Position numbers and translations under genes: made by a program
Source of the DNA: Neostapfia colusana
Lineage: Eukaryota > Streptophyta > Magnoliopsida > Poales > Poaceae
DNA length: 64,000 nucleotides
Direction: 5' to 3'
Assembly (NCBI GenBank): GCA_030760725.1
Contig: JASWHV010000016.1
Location: forward strand, 47,317,227-47,381,226
Part shown: in pieces, positions 10,931-21,502 of the stretch
Position numbering within the stretch: position 1 is the stretch's first letter
How the letters are laid out: every line of letters begins with the position of its first letter
Notes under the pieces: model-generated
Told to the model about the DNA's origin: nothing
Seen by the model: the letters and a program-made list of their open reading frames with translations, nothing else
Database searches by the model: none

Positions 10931-11580
10931 TCACTTCTCCTTCTCCCCATCTTCCTGTTTTGGAGATTCATAAACAGCTGGAAGTGCCGCCCTCTTTTGG
11001 TCTTTCAGAATCTTCATAGCAACCGTCAGCAGCGAATCTGCCCCAGCCTTGATAATTTGTTTCACATCACCTGCATATAAACCTGTCCAATATTGTATAA
11101 AAGAATAAGCACAACAAATAATGTCACAAGGATGCTTAATCATGTTATGCTCAAATTTCTTGCTTTCCATATTGCCCACAATATAGCTGCCAATCCAAAC
11201 ATATAAAATTCCTCTTTATTTGAAAGCGCTATTTTAATCCATAACCAAAACTATTCGAGGTTCTCAGGTCTCGTATTACATCCAAATCATTTAGCTACTA
11301 TTCCCCAAACCATTTTACTTACCACACAAGAGAACATCAAATGATCTCTATTTTCATGTTCCATACAAAAAATAGCAAGAGGATTTCCCTTCTATTTTTT
11401 ACTAATCATATTATCTTTAGTAAGAATAGCGTCTTTTTCTACCAGCCACATAAAAGTTCTAATCTTAGGGGGTACCTTGGCTTTCCAAATATGATTATAA
11501 TTCACACCTTGTTCATATCTAGTGAGATGATTTAAAAAGATTTTACTGAGAACAAACCAGATTTATTCCATTTCCATATT
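10931..11580 (-). pseudogene. LINE ORF2 C-terminal zinc-binding domain (zf-RVT type)
   Basis: Read from about 11570 downwards, the minus strand gives a typical plant LINE C-terminal domain: tryptophan-rich start (IWKAKVPPKIRTFMWL), then a cysteine/histidine cluster with the pattern FCMEHENRDHLMFSC, and a tail that ends in a stop at 10931-10933 after a charged segment. This domain lies after the reverse transcriptase in L1-type plant LINEs and is thought to help nucleic-acid binding. It is not one open frame. The last open stretch (11179-10931) is 82 codons. The domain identity is by motif only. Confidence 0.7.
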
Positions 11581-12450
11581 ACTTTATCATCATCTTCACT
11601 TAATTCTGTAACTGTAAGCTGAGAGAACAACTCTCTCCACTGCTCAAATAGGACTACAGGAATATGAATTTAAAATTTAATATTCCACCCCTCTTGAGCG
11701 CATTGAGCAACAGTTAAATTTTTATCAACACATATATCAAATAATATGGGATATTTTGAACATAGAACTATATTACCCAGGGCCACATTGGTCCACAGAT
11801 TAATTTTCTTTCCATTCCCTATTTTATATTTTCTACCGCTTAGATATATGGGTTTAACTTTTAGGATGTCTCTCCATATGGCGGAATCATAGTGTCTGTG
11901 TTTTACAACGCCCCACTGTTTTATTGTTTAACTATTTAGGCGCCACCAAATTTTGCCAAATATACCTTTCTCCAATTCTAATTTCCACCACCATTTTACC
12001 AAAAGACTAATATTCATTTTACCCAAATCCTTGATACCAAGCCCTCCTTTTTTCTTATTTTTACATACCACTTCTCACTTCACCAAATGATATTTCTTTT
12101 TCATATTACCCCCATGCCAAAGAAATTTTCTTCTAGCCTTATCTAATCTATCAATGATAGTTTTAGGTAATAAAAAATAGACATATAATACGTTGGGACA
12201 TTGGAAAGACTAGAATTATCAAGACTACTCTTCCTGCCATCGTCAATGATCCCCCTTTCCGTGCATATAATTTTTTGTTCACTTTTTTTCCTCTAGTGCC
12301 TTCCAGTCAGCCACATGAGATTTACTCACAGCTATAGGAACCCCAATATATTTAATAGGGAAAGATCCATTTGGCAACTAAAGATTTGCAAATACTGCAA
12401 AGCAACCAAATCATCTCCCCCAGTGACCAGAACCTCACTCTTATCAAAGT

Positions 12451-13380
12451 TCATTTTAATCCACACATTTTCTCATATAAGTGCAGCAATAGTTTCGTAT
12501 GAACAACATATTCCACCTTATTTTGTAAACATATAATAGTATCGTCCACGTATTGAAGTATAGCTATACCATTTAATATTAAGTTGTTAGCTAGGCCCTT
12601 AATCAATTCTCTTCTCTTGGCACTCATAACCATTCTGGTTAAACAGCTAGCAACTATATTAAAAAGGAGTGGGGATAAAAGATCTTCTTGCTGCACCCCT
12701 TTAAAACTTTGAAAATATGGTCCTTTTTTATTATTTAGCTTGACACTTAAGGTCCCATTTTTTACTACATTTTCAACCCATTTGCACCACATGTGATCAA
12801 AACCTCTTATTTCCAATAATCTGAATAAAAAGTCCCAACTGACTTTATCATATGTTTTTTTCAAAATCTAATTTCAACACAATCGCAACCTTTCTAGACC
12901 TTCTGGATTCATGAAAAATTTCATGCAGTATAACGATACCATTCATAATATTTCTATTGGGAATGAATGTAGTTTGTATATTATGGATTATTCTCCCAGC
13001 CACTAATACCAAGCATAGTGTTAGCACTTTGGTGAACCATTCATATAAGCAGTTTAATAGACAAATGGGTCTATATTGTTCTATTCTTTCAGCCTTATCC
13101 ACTTTTGGTAGCAAGTAATAATACCATAGTTTATCTTCTAAATATTCAGATTTCCTTTATGAAATTCATGGAAAAGCTCCATGCAATCCACTTTCACTAT
13201 GTTCCAACAGGTTTGAAAAAATTCAATTGACATGGCATTTGGGCCTGTTGCTTTGTTCCATTCCATTTGGAATAGAGCATACTTTACCTGTTGCTTTGTT
13301 CCATTCCATTTGGAATAGAGCATACTTTATCTCTGATTCTTCAAAACGTCTTGTTAGTCTTTTATTATCATCCCTAGAAA
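12451..13380 (-). pseudogene. LINE ORF2 reverse transcriptase, broken
   Basis: Three adjoining minus-strand open stretches (13323-13138, 13114-12848, 12864-12451) carry the ordered motifs of a non-LTR reverse transcriptase: the N-terminal FQMEWNKATGPNAM motif, the YRPICLLNCLYEWFTKVL segment, the primer-grip region with FIPNRNIMNGIVILHE, the KTYDKVSWDFLF motif, the GVQQEDLLSPLLFN segment, and the catalytic YVDD at about 12542-12553. The enzyme would copy LINE RNA at a nicked target. Frameshifts separate the stretches, and a 43-bp tandem duplication at 13244-13329 breaks the frame near the N-terminus. No function remains. Confidence 0.85.
13244..13329. repeat. 43-bp tandem duplication inside the LINE RT
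   Basis: Two essentially identical 43-bp copies (13244-13286, 13287-13329), starting CCTGTTGCTTTGTTCC. As 43 is not a multiple of three, it shifts the reading frame of the RT. Confidence 0.9.
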
Positions 13381-13979
13381 TATTAACTTCAATATTCTAG
13401 GGGTCATTATTATCAATCTCAAAACTATTTGTTGGTACTTTACCAAACAAATTCTTATAATATTCAGTGGCATGAGTAAGTAGATTTACAACACCATATA
13501 TCATTTTATCATCATTTTGAATGAAAAAATTGAACTTTTCCTTTTCCTACCATTAGCAATTCTATGACAATACGCAGTATTATTATCTATTTTTAGAAGC
13601 CATTTCATGAATTCTTATATACCAGTATAATTCTTCTTTGTCACACCCGGTTTCTCCGAAGAACAACCGACTGAATATCACATGTATGCCAGGATCATTT
13701 TCTCATACGTGTGATGACAAATAGTGAAGCATCATTTATTACAAGCCAGGTGTCGAATATAAATATGTCTTACAACGCATACATCTCGATGGACGATAAT
13801 AAGTTCATAACATGTAAATAAAATAGCAACGAAATATTATTCTTGTGGGCTCCGTCACAGGCGTTGCCCGGGGGACTCCATGAACCTAGAATCCTTCTTC
13901 AGGTCCGAAGTCTTGGTCATTGAACGCCACATCATCCCCTTGACCTGAGCAGCAATTTAAACCAACAAATATTTAAGGT

Positions 13980-13998
13980 TGAGTACCGTTGGTACTCA
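13980..13998 (-). other. Conserved LTR inverted repeat, copy 2
   Basis: TGAGTAC, five bases, GTACTCA, next to CAAGTGTGGGAAA (minus strand TTTCCCACACTTG), 341 bp from the LTR 3' end. Confidence 0.75.
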
Positions 13999-16650
13999 GC
14001 AAGTGTGGGAAAGTTATGTCATGCATGGCTAGAGCAAGGAGAGGTTGAACTCATGGTTAAAGCACTAGCAATAATTACCTATCACCTTAGCTTATTAAGC
14101 ACCTACATTACTACACAGGTGAAATGGTCCCAATCCCTCAACCCATCATCAATATCAAGTAAGCATAGTCTCATTTCCAATGTTAAGATTCCCGCTTAAC
14201 ATCCTCAACTTCCCAATCCATCATCCTCTAATCATGAATAAGTCCAAGCCGCTCTTGACCGTGAGCACAACTGTCTTGACAGTTTTGACTCTGTAGAGTT
14301 TGCACCACTGTACCCACATGTAGTGATTTCATCCCCCGTTGCCTGGTGGACTAAAAGAACCTCCATTATGCCAGTGGCCGCGAACCACGTTCACACTTCC
14401 CAGGTGTGTAGCCAGGAGATCACTACGAGGCATTTACAAAGGGATTCCCGATGAGCGTGGGCCCACTGAGGTTTCACCCCTAACAGCATACAAGAGACTC
14501 CAACCCCGCTGCAGTGGCCCCCTCTTGAGCCTTGCGGTTCATAAGGTAGTCCAGCTAACACCTATTCCCCACACCATACAAAACACCCATACTACGACGG
14601 GGATACACCTAATTAATTGGCCAAGCTGCCCCATCTCAGCATGTGGTTGGCACGGTAAAGCCAGGTTACATGCTCCATGAACCGGTCCTTAGGATCCAGG
14701 CAAGTACTAAACACAAACCCGAGTCTCGTGCACCCAGCACCAACCAAATCATCCAACTTGCCTCGATCCCTACCTCTACATAACTCATAATATCTCATTC
14801 AAGAATAAGGTAAATAAATTGATGATCTCCTATCCCATTCTAAGCATGGCTAAGCATAAGCATATGAATAAATGACATGATAAAATAAATCCCAACCCAG
14901 GCTACAAGGAAACAAGGTAATGCAATTCTAGGGAAACTTCCTAGCATGGGTTTCATATTTCAATTGACAATGCAAATAATTCTATCTACATATCCTAGCA
15001 TAGGATCAAAGTGGTCAAGGACACTTGCCTTCTTCCTGCTGCTTTGGGAATGGAAAGTCTTGGTCTTGGAAGGGGAGAACTTGCTCTGGGGCAGGTTCTA
15101 TTCATGCCAATACACATAGCAAAAGAAAACAATAATCCATAAGGCATAGTTCACACTTTCACTTCATACAAACCACACATACATACCTATGAAAGTCATT
15201 CACATTTCTAAGTGTTTTGGTTACTCTTCATGTGTTGATTTTTTTGGCCTACATTCACCTTTAAACATATGTATATTATTTCTAACTTCTATGTTCAGAT
15301 TTCTATTTGCACACTATATATGAAGTTCCAATTTGAACAAATTCTTTATATTTAATTATTACACTTCTTAGCCACAAAGTTTGTATAAAAGGTATTTTCC
15401 TACTCCAAATAGGTTTTCAGATTATCTACCACATCCTAAACTGAAGTTTTTGGATTTGGAGACTTCATTTATCATTTTCTAATTATGCATACCTATGTTC
15501 CTATATTTTTCAGATTTATTTTCTATGCCTAAAAGTGAGTTTTAATATTAAATAGTAGAACATGTCATCTAAACAGAATAGGTTCTGATCTAAAATATTA
15601 CATAATATATTTTTGAACTTCTCCTCTGCTGTGAATTAATTTAAATTTATTTTATCAATTTTCAGAATTATTTCCTAGCCTAAAAATGTGTTTCTAGAAC
15701 TAATAAATATGAACAATCAATTAGACAGATTCATTTCAGCTTAAAATCTATTTTTAACTCATTCTAAAGTTTTCCAAGTGCTAGGAGAGTTTAAATTTGA
15801 ATTTACAATGTGTTTGCCTCACCTTTTAAATTTAAATCCTAATCACATATTCAAATTTTTGAATTTAATATCACATAGGGTCAAAAAGGTACATCCACCC
15901 TACTACAGGTCTAATTTATTATTTCATAAAATTTCAGGAGTCTAACTACACATAACAGAGGGGTTTTCCTAATTTTTATTAAGTCGAGGGGGTAAAACTG
16001 ATTTTTAAATGAATTTACACGAATTTCTGAAGTTCCAGGGGCTAGATCAGAAGTTTTCGGGGCTAGCTCGTGTTTTCCGAGATCCCTAGGGGGTAGCGCG
16101 TAAGAATCCCGGCCTTTATAACACGGGGCTGATGTGGACCGTCCGATTTAAAGTGGACGGCTCAGATTAGATCATCGAACCGGTACGCGCGGGTTTTAAT
16201 TCTACCGTGCGATTTAAAATAGACGGCCCTCAAGTGGCCACGTCGCCCTGGCCGGAGCCAGCCCGCGCGCGCGGCGGCGGGGGTGGCGATCTTGCCGGCG
16301 CAGCCTCGGCTTTTGCCGCTACTCATTAGAACTTGCATATTTTTGCATGGATCGGCTGCGGAGGGGTAGGGGAGGCTCACCGAGAGGTTTTCCAGCACTC
16401 GGAGGTCCTAGAAGTGGGTCGGCGGCGAGCTTCAACGGCGACAATCTTCGGTGCACGTCGGAACAGCTACTAGGGCGCGAAACTTGTCGTTTCCTTCACG
16501 TGCAGGGCTCCCTGGGGGTGGTGGAGCATGATCAGTGCGTTAGATCAGATAATCCGAGAAATGATCGAAGTAAAACGGGGATTGAATCTTCGGTTCTCAC
16601 CGGAGAGAAGAACGGCCGATCAGGGGGGAAAAACAGGGCGATTGTCGGCG

Positions 16651-16658
16651 TTTATATA
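16651..16658 (-). promoter_or_regulatory. Probable TATA box, LTR of element D (3' copy)
   Basis: The minus strand reads CTATATAAACG in a GC-rich context. The same sequence is at 24166-24173 in the 5' LTR. Confidence 0.55.
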
Positions 16659-17090
16659 GGCGAGGGAGGGCGGCGGTCTGTTGGGATCGAGTTTGAGACG
16701 TCCGGGACCAGAATTCGGGCTGGGGGCACGGGTTTCCGGAGTTCGTTGAGATCGGGCGCGGGGAAGAGTCCGGTTGGTTGGCGCGAGCGGGAGGTAGGAG
16801 ATGACACGCGGGCCCCGCATGTCAGTGAGAGGGAGAGAGGGGCGCGGGCTTGGGGCTGGCGCGGGGAGATTGGGCCGGCTGGTGGGTTTTGGCCCACTAG
16901 CCGGAGGGGTTTTTCTTTTTCTTTTTCCTTTTCGTTTCTGTTTTGATTTGAATTTGAATTCCAATTTGAATTTGAATTTCTGCACCACATGCAGTACGTC
17001 CAAAAATTTTTAAATTCCCCTCTTAACAGATTTTGGGGTGTTACAGCTCTACCCCCCTTAAAAGAAATCTCGTCCTCGAGATTTGTGGTT

Positions 17091-18608
17091 CTAGGAAAAC
17101 AATTCCGGAAACTGTGACTTAATCTCGTCTTCTCGCTCCCAAGTGGCTTCCTCTTCCGAGTGATGCTTCCATTGCACCTTGCACATCCGGATTCTTTTAT
17201 TTCTTGTGAGGCGTTCCATTGTCTCCAAAATCTTGACCGGTTGCTCGGCATAAGACAGATCCTCTCCTACGTCAACCTCATTCATGGGTAACCTCTCTTC
17301 AGACGTCCTCAGACATTTCTTGAGCTGTGACACATGGAATACATTGTGCACATCCGATAGGCGAGCCAGTAGTTCTAGTTGATATGCCACTTCGCCTTTC
17401 CTCTCCAGAACCTAAAAGGGTCCGATGTATCGAGGTGATAACTTCCCTTTTACCTTGAACCGACGAAGTCCTCGGATAGGGGACACCTTGAGGTAGACAT
17501 AGTCCCCCACGTTGAAAACGAGCTCTCTTCTCCGTACATCGGCATAGCTCTTTTGTCGTGTATATGCTATCCTCAAATTGTTGCGGATTTCCCTCACTTT
17601 CGCCTCGGCTTCCTGTAGTACTTCGGGCCCAAACACTTTACTTTCCCCCGTTTGGTTCCAAAATAGGGGAGTTCTGCACTTCCTCCCATACAAAGCCTCA
17701 AATGGTGACATCTTCATACTCGCCTGATAGCTGTTGTTATAGGAGAACTCCGCATACGGTAAGTTCTTATCCCAACTCCTATTGTTCTTGAGCGCACACG
17801 CTCTCAGCATATCCTCAAGGATCTGATTGGTTCTTTCCGTCTGCCCGTCAGTCTAGGGGTGATAGGCAGAACTGAAATTTAGATGGGTTCCCATGGTTTC
17901 ATGTAACTTCTGTCAGAACCTCGAGGTGAACTGTGTCCCTCGATCTGACACTATCTTCTTTGGCACTCCATGGAAACACATGATCCTTGACATGTACAAT
18001 TCTGCCAATTTGGATCCGCTGTAGCTTTCTTTCACGGGGATGAAATGAGCTACCTTGGTTAGCCTGTCGATGATGACCCATATCGAATCATATCCCGATT
18101 GGGTCCTGGGTAGTCCCACTATGAAATCCATACCGATTTCTTCCCATTTCCATTCAGGCACTTTGAGTGGTTGCAATAATCTCGCGGGTCGTTGATGTTC
18201 TGCTTTCACCAACTGACATGTGTCACATAGGGCAACATGTTCCGCGACATCTCGCTTCATGCCATACCACCAACACCTGCTCTTGAGGTCATGATACATC
18301 TTCGTACTCCCGGAATGAATGGAATAGTCGGAATCATGAGCCTCCTTCAAAATCAATTCACGGATCTTCTTCACTTCAGGCACACATATCCTTTTCCCAT
18401 GTCACACCGTACCTTGTTCATCCTCTCTGAAACCAGGGGCTTTATTATCCTTGATGAGTTCTCTGATCTCTTGTATCTTCTCATCATTCTTTTGACCATC
18501 GTGTATGTCTTGCTCTAAGGTGGAGTCCACTTCCATGGCGACGGCCTCACCACTATTCACCAGACATAGATTAAGTTTTACAACCTCTTCCTTTAGTTCT
18601 GTAGGCAT
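17091..18608 (-). pseudogene. Element D integrase with C-terminal chromodomain
   Basis: One minus-strand frame, broken by in-frame stops (18402, 17913, 17853, 17412), covers the integrase. Visible are the HHCC zinc finger (two His, then CDTC), the first catalytic Asp in GMDFIVGLPRT, the second in SDRGTQFTS, and after a stop the region with the ERTNQ-type third acidic site. Next comes the GPF-type C-terminal domain (YLKVSPIRGLRRF, KLSPRYIGPF), then a chromodomain at 17300-17091 (ILETMERLTRNKRI, KVQWKHHSEEEATWE). Integrase joins element cDNA to the chromosome, and the chromodomain is known to bias chromoviruses to heterochromatin. All defects in this part are nonsense codons. Confidence 0.88.
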
Positions 18609-18611
18609 GTC

Positions 18612-19076
18612 CTACAAGCTCAACCTATTGACCTGCACCTTCTGGCTTAAAGCATCTGCCACGATGTTCGCTTTCCCAGGATGATAGTTGATGCCCACAT
18701 CGAAGTCGTGGATTAGCTCTAACCATCTCCTTTGTCTGAGGTTGAGATATGGCTGTGTGAAAATATACTTTAAGCTCTTATGATCCGTATATATCTCTGT
18801 CCTCTTCCCCATCAAGTAATGCCGCCAAATCTTCAACGCGTGTACCACTGCGGCTAGCTCTAGGTCATGCGTAGGATAGTTCTTCTCGTGTTTCCGGAGC
18901 TGCCGGGATGCATAAGCTACGACATGCCCCTCTTGCATGAGAACACATCCCAACCCGTTTCCAGAGGCATCGCAGTACACCGAAAAGTTCTTCTGCATAT
19001 ATGGCATAACTAGCACTGGGCTGTTGTCAATCTTTTCTTCAGCTCCTGAAAACTCGTCTCGCACTACGATGTCCAT
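18612..19076 (-). pseudogene. Element D RNase H
   Basis: A 154-codon minus-strand stretch. The four acidic active-site positions are all visible: Asp in VYCDASGNG, Glu in DLELAAV, Asp in YTDHKSLKY, and Asp in VADALS. The domain degrades RNA in the RNA-DNA hybrid during reverse transcription. It lies in the frame of gag and integrase but not in that of the RT: a frameshift near 19064-19076 separates it from the RT, and a stop follows at 18612. Confidence 0.87.
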
Positions 19077-20278
19077 GTGAACGTGATTCCCTTATCCAAC
19101 AATTTGGTGAGGGGTCTCGAAATCTTGGAGAAACCCTCGATAAATCGTCGATAATACCCAGCCAATCCTAAGAAGCTTCGAATTTCCCCGACATTCTCAG
19201 GGGTCTTCCACTTCTGTACATCCTCGATCTTGGCGGGATCTACGGAGATTCCTCCCTCCGAGATTATATGTCCTAGGAAGGGAACTCTCTTCAACCAAAA
19301 CTCACACTTACTCAACTTGGCAAATAGTTGGTGTTCTCTCAGCTTTTGCAACACCAACCTTAGATGTTCCTCATGTTCTTCTTCATCTTTGGAGAAGACG
19401 AGAATGTCATCTATGAAAACCACCACAAATTTGTCCAGATATTCTATGAATACCTTGTTCATGAGATACATGAAGTATGTCGGGGTATTAGTTAGCCCGA
19501 AAGGCATGACAGTGTATTCATATAGTCCATACCGAGATACAAAAGCTGTCTTTGGAATATCAGTTTGCCTTATCTTAAGTTGGTGGTATCTCGACCTAAG
19601 ATCAATTTTTGAGAACACACAAGCTCCCCTCAACTGATCAAACAAGTCTTCAATGCGGGGTAATGGGTACTTGTTCTTGATGGTTACTTCATTCAACGCA
19701 CGGTAGTCTACGCACAACATTTGGGTTTCGTCCTTCTTGGACACAAATATCACTGGAGCTCCCCATGGTGAGGAACTAGGACGAATGTACCCCTTCTCTG
19801 TCAATTCTCTTAAATGTTCCTTGAGTTCTTCTAGTTGTTTGGAGTCCATCCGATAGGGCCTCTTGTATATTGGAGTTGTTCCAGGCACTAGCTCAATCGC
19901 AAATTCCACTTCACGATCGAGGGGCATACCTGGCAACTCATCCGGAAAAACATCGGGATATTCCCTGATGATCCTGATCTCTTCCACTTCCACATCAACT
20001 TGATTGAGTTTAATGTCCCTCCTAGGCTCTTGTATGGTTATGAACTTTACTCTTGTGCCACTAGGGTGAGTTGGTTCCACCGTTCTTATCGAACAATGGA
20101 TGATTCCTTTGTGTTTGATCAACCAATCCATACCCAAAATAATATCTATCCCTTGTGAGTCTATCACTATGAGGTTTGCAGTAAATACTACCCCATTAAT
20201 GTCTAGATTCACCTTGGGACACACTTGTCTTGTCCTTATCTCTCCCCCCGGAGAGGTTACTGCTAGCATATGGTTCAT
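19064..20278 (-). pseudogene. Element D protease (C-terminal part) and reverse transcriptase
   Basis: A 404-codon minus-strand open frame. Residues 1-60 are the second half of the retroviral-type aspartic protease (SPGGEIRTRQVCPKVNL, then ILGMDWL). After a linker with YPDVFPDELPG comes a full Ty3-type reverse transcriptase: YRMDSKQLEELKEHL, WGAPVIFVSKKD, CVDYRALNE, KIDLRSRYHQ, MPFGLTN, and the catalytic FIDDILVFSK. The active-site Asp pair is intact. It lies one frame off gag and RNase H, so the element has frameshifts near 20270 and 19070. Confidence 0.9.
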
Positions 20279-20835
20279 TTGTTGTTGCTAGATCATGCTC
20301 CTTAACAAACCCTTGAGCAATGAACGAGTGGGTAGCACTAGAATCGAACAACAGGGTTGCAATGTGTAAATTGACAGGAAACTTACCAACTACCACGTCA
20401 GGTGCCTCTTGCGTCTCCTCCATGGTCACGTGGTTCACCCGTCCTCGCACCACATTCTGCTGTTGCGGCTGCATGGGCTTCTTCTTTGGGCACTTATGAG
20501 CATAGTGCCCCACTTCACCACAGTTGAAGCATTGCACCCCAACCTTAGGTGCCTGGCCTTTGTTGTCTTGGGGTTGGTTCTGTGGTCCTTGCACTGCTGG
20601 TCGAGGTTGATATGTGGGACGAGGCTGCTGTACAAACTGACGCTGCGGCTGGGGCGGTGCTGATGGAGACCTGAAATTTGGGTTGTACCCTCTGGGTGCT
20701 GAGTAGGGTACCACAACACGGCTCGTCTGCCCTGCGGGTGGTTGCATCAGTCGTGGGCGTGTGTTGCTACCCGAGGCTTGGAGTGACCATCCCGCCTTCC
20801 TCTTGTTTTCATTTTCCAAGGCCTTCAGCTTCCTC
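20196..20835 (-). pseudogene. Element D gag C-terminus and start of protease
   Basis: The minus-strand frame opens with a charged helix-like stretch (ESERKLKALENENKRK), a Pro/Gln-rich spacer, a CCHC zinc knuckle (CFNCGEVGHYAHKC) that binds genomic RNA in capsids of this family, and the start of the aspartic protease. The protease motif reads LLFDSSATHS, where the family has DSGATHS: the Gly of the catalytic triplet is replaced by Ser. The retrotransposon gag capsid domain that should precede the knuckle is absent: the frame runs into LINE sequence at about 20832. The junction shares bases (GAATCAGAGA) with the LINE, so the exact breakpoint is uncertain. Confidence 0.85.
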
Positions 20836-21142
20836 TCTGATTCTTCAAAACGTCTTGTTAGTCTTTTATTATCATCCCTAGAAATATTAACTTCAATATT
20901 CTAGGGGTCATTATTATCAATCTCAAAACTATTTGTCGGTACGTTACCAAACAAATTCTTATAATATTCAGTGGCATGAGTAAGTAGATTTACAACACCA
21001 TATATCATTTTATCATCATTTTTAATGAAAAGATTGAACTTTTCCTTTTCCTACCATTAGCAATTTTATGATAATACTCAGTATTATTATCTATTTTTAG
21101 AAGCCATTTCATGACTTCTTATATACCAGTATAATTCTTCTT
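20832..21142 (-). repeat. Second copy of LINE segment 13330-13638, inside element D
   Basis: This ~310-bp stretch repeats the LINE sequence that flanks the 3' LTR on its outer side, including the TTCTT at 21138-21142, with scattered substitutions. It replaces the 5' leader, primer-binding site and capsid part of element D. Together with the adjoining LTR it forms a duplicated unit (LINE flank plus LTR). Confidence 0.92.
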
Positions 21143-21483
21143 TGTCACACCCGGTTTCTCCGAAGAACAACCGAGTGAATATCACATGTATGTCAGGATC
21201 ATTTTCTCATACATGTGATGACAAATAGTGAAGCATCATTTATTACAAGCCAGTTGTCGAATATAAATATGTCTTACAACGCATACGTCTCGATGGACGA
21301 TAATAAGTTCATAACATGTAAATAAAATAGCAGCGGAATATTATTCTTGTGGGCTCCGTCACAGGCGTTGCCCGGGGGACTCCATGAACCTAGAATCCTT
21401 CTTCGGATCCGAAGTCTTGGTCATTGAACGCCACATCATCCCCTTGACCTGAGCAGCAATTTAAACCAACAAATATGCAAGGT

Positions 21484-21502
21484 TGAGTACCGTTGGTACT
21501 CA
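21484..21502 (-). other. Conserved LTR inverted repeat, copy 3
   Basis: TGAGTAC, CGTTG, GTACTCA, identical to the copy in the other LTR of element D. Confidence 0.75.

Larger units (their letters stand above)
10931..13638 (-). mobile_element. L1-type LINE, 3' half
   Basis: In minus-strand order this holds the reverse transcriptase and the C-terminal zinc-binding domain of LINE ORF2. Its upstream half resumes at 24553 beyond the inserted Tekay element D; the TTCTT duplication (13634-13638 and 24548-24552) marks the split. Many stops and frameshifts: an old, dead copy. Confidence 0.85.
13639..17045 (-). mobile_element. Tekay element D, 3' LTR
   Basis: On the minus strand it begins TGTAACACCCC at 17045 and ends GGGTGTGACA at 13639 (3,407 bp). 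TTCTT (13634-13638) is the outer half of the target duplication. A polypurine tract (AAGGGGGGTAGAGC) precedes it in element orientation. It holds TATATAAA at 16658-16651, the shared Tekay LTR block (about 14213-14700) and the conserved inverted repeat at 13980-13998. It is nearly identical to the LTR at 21143-24547. Confidence 0.92.
17046..20831 (-). mobile_element. Tekay element D, internal region (5' truncated)
   Basis: In minus-strand order: end of gag with zinc knuckle, protease, reverse transcriptase, RNase H, integrase with chromodomain, polypurine tract. This is the domain order of chromovirus-type Ty3 elements. The expected primer-binding site, leader and most of gag are missing. In their place, 20832-21142 is LINE sequence. 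Confidence 0.88.

Noticed and set aside
14339..14680. A 113-codon ORF nearly identical in both LTRs of element D (14339-14680, 21843-22184), and a 61-codon ORF on the other strand
   Set aside because: The two LTRs are nearly identical in all parts, so the ORF match carries no extra weight. The same region in other Tekay LTRs is not open in the same frame.
16347..17013. GC-rich ORFs of up to 199 codons in the element D LTR and its copy at 23709-24515
   Set aside because: They lie in the U3/promoter part of the LTR around the TATA box, overlap on both strands, and resemble no protein.
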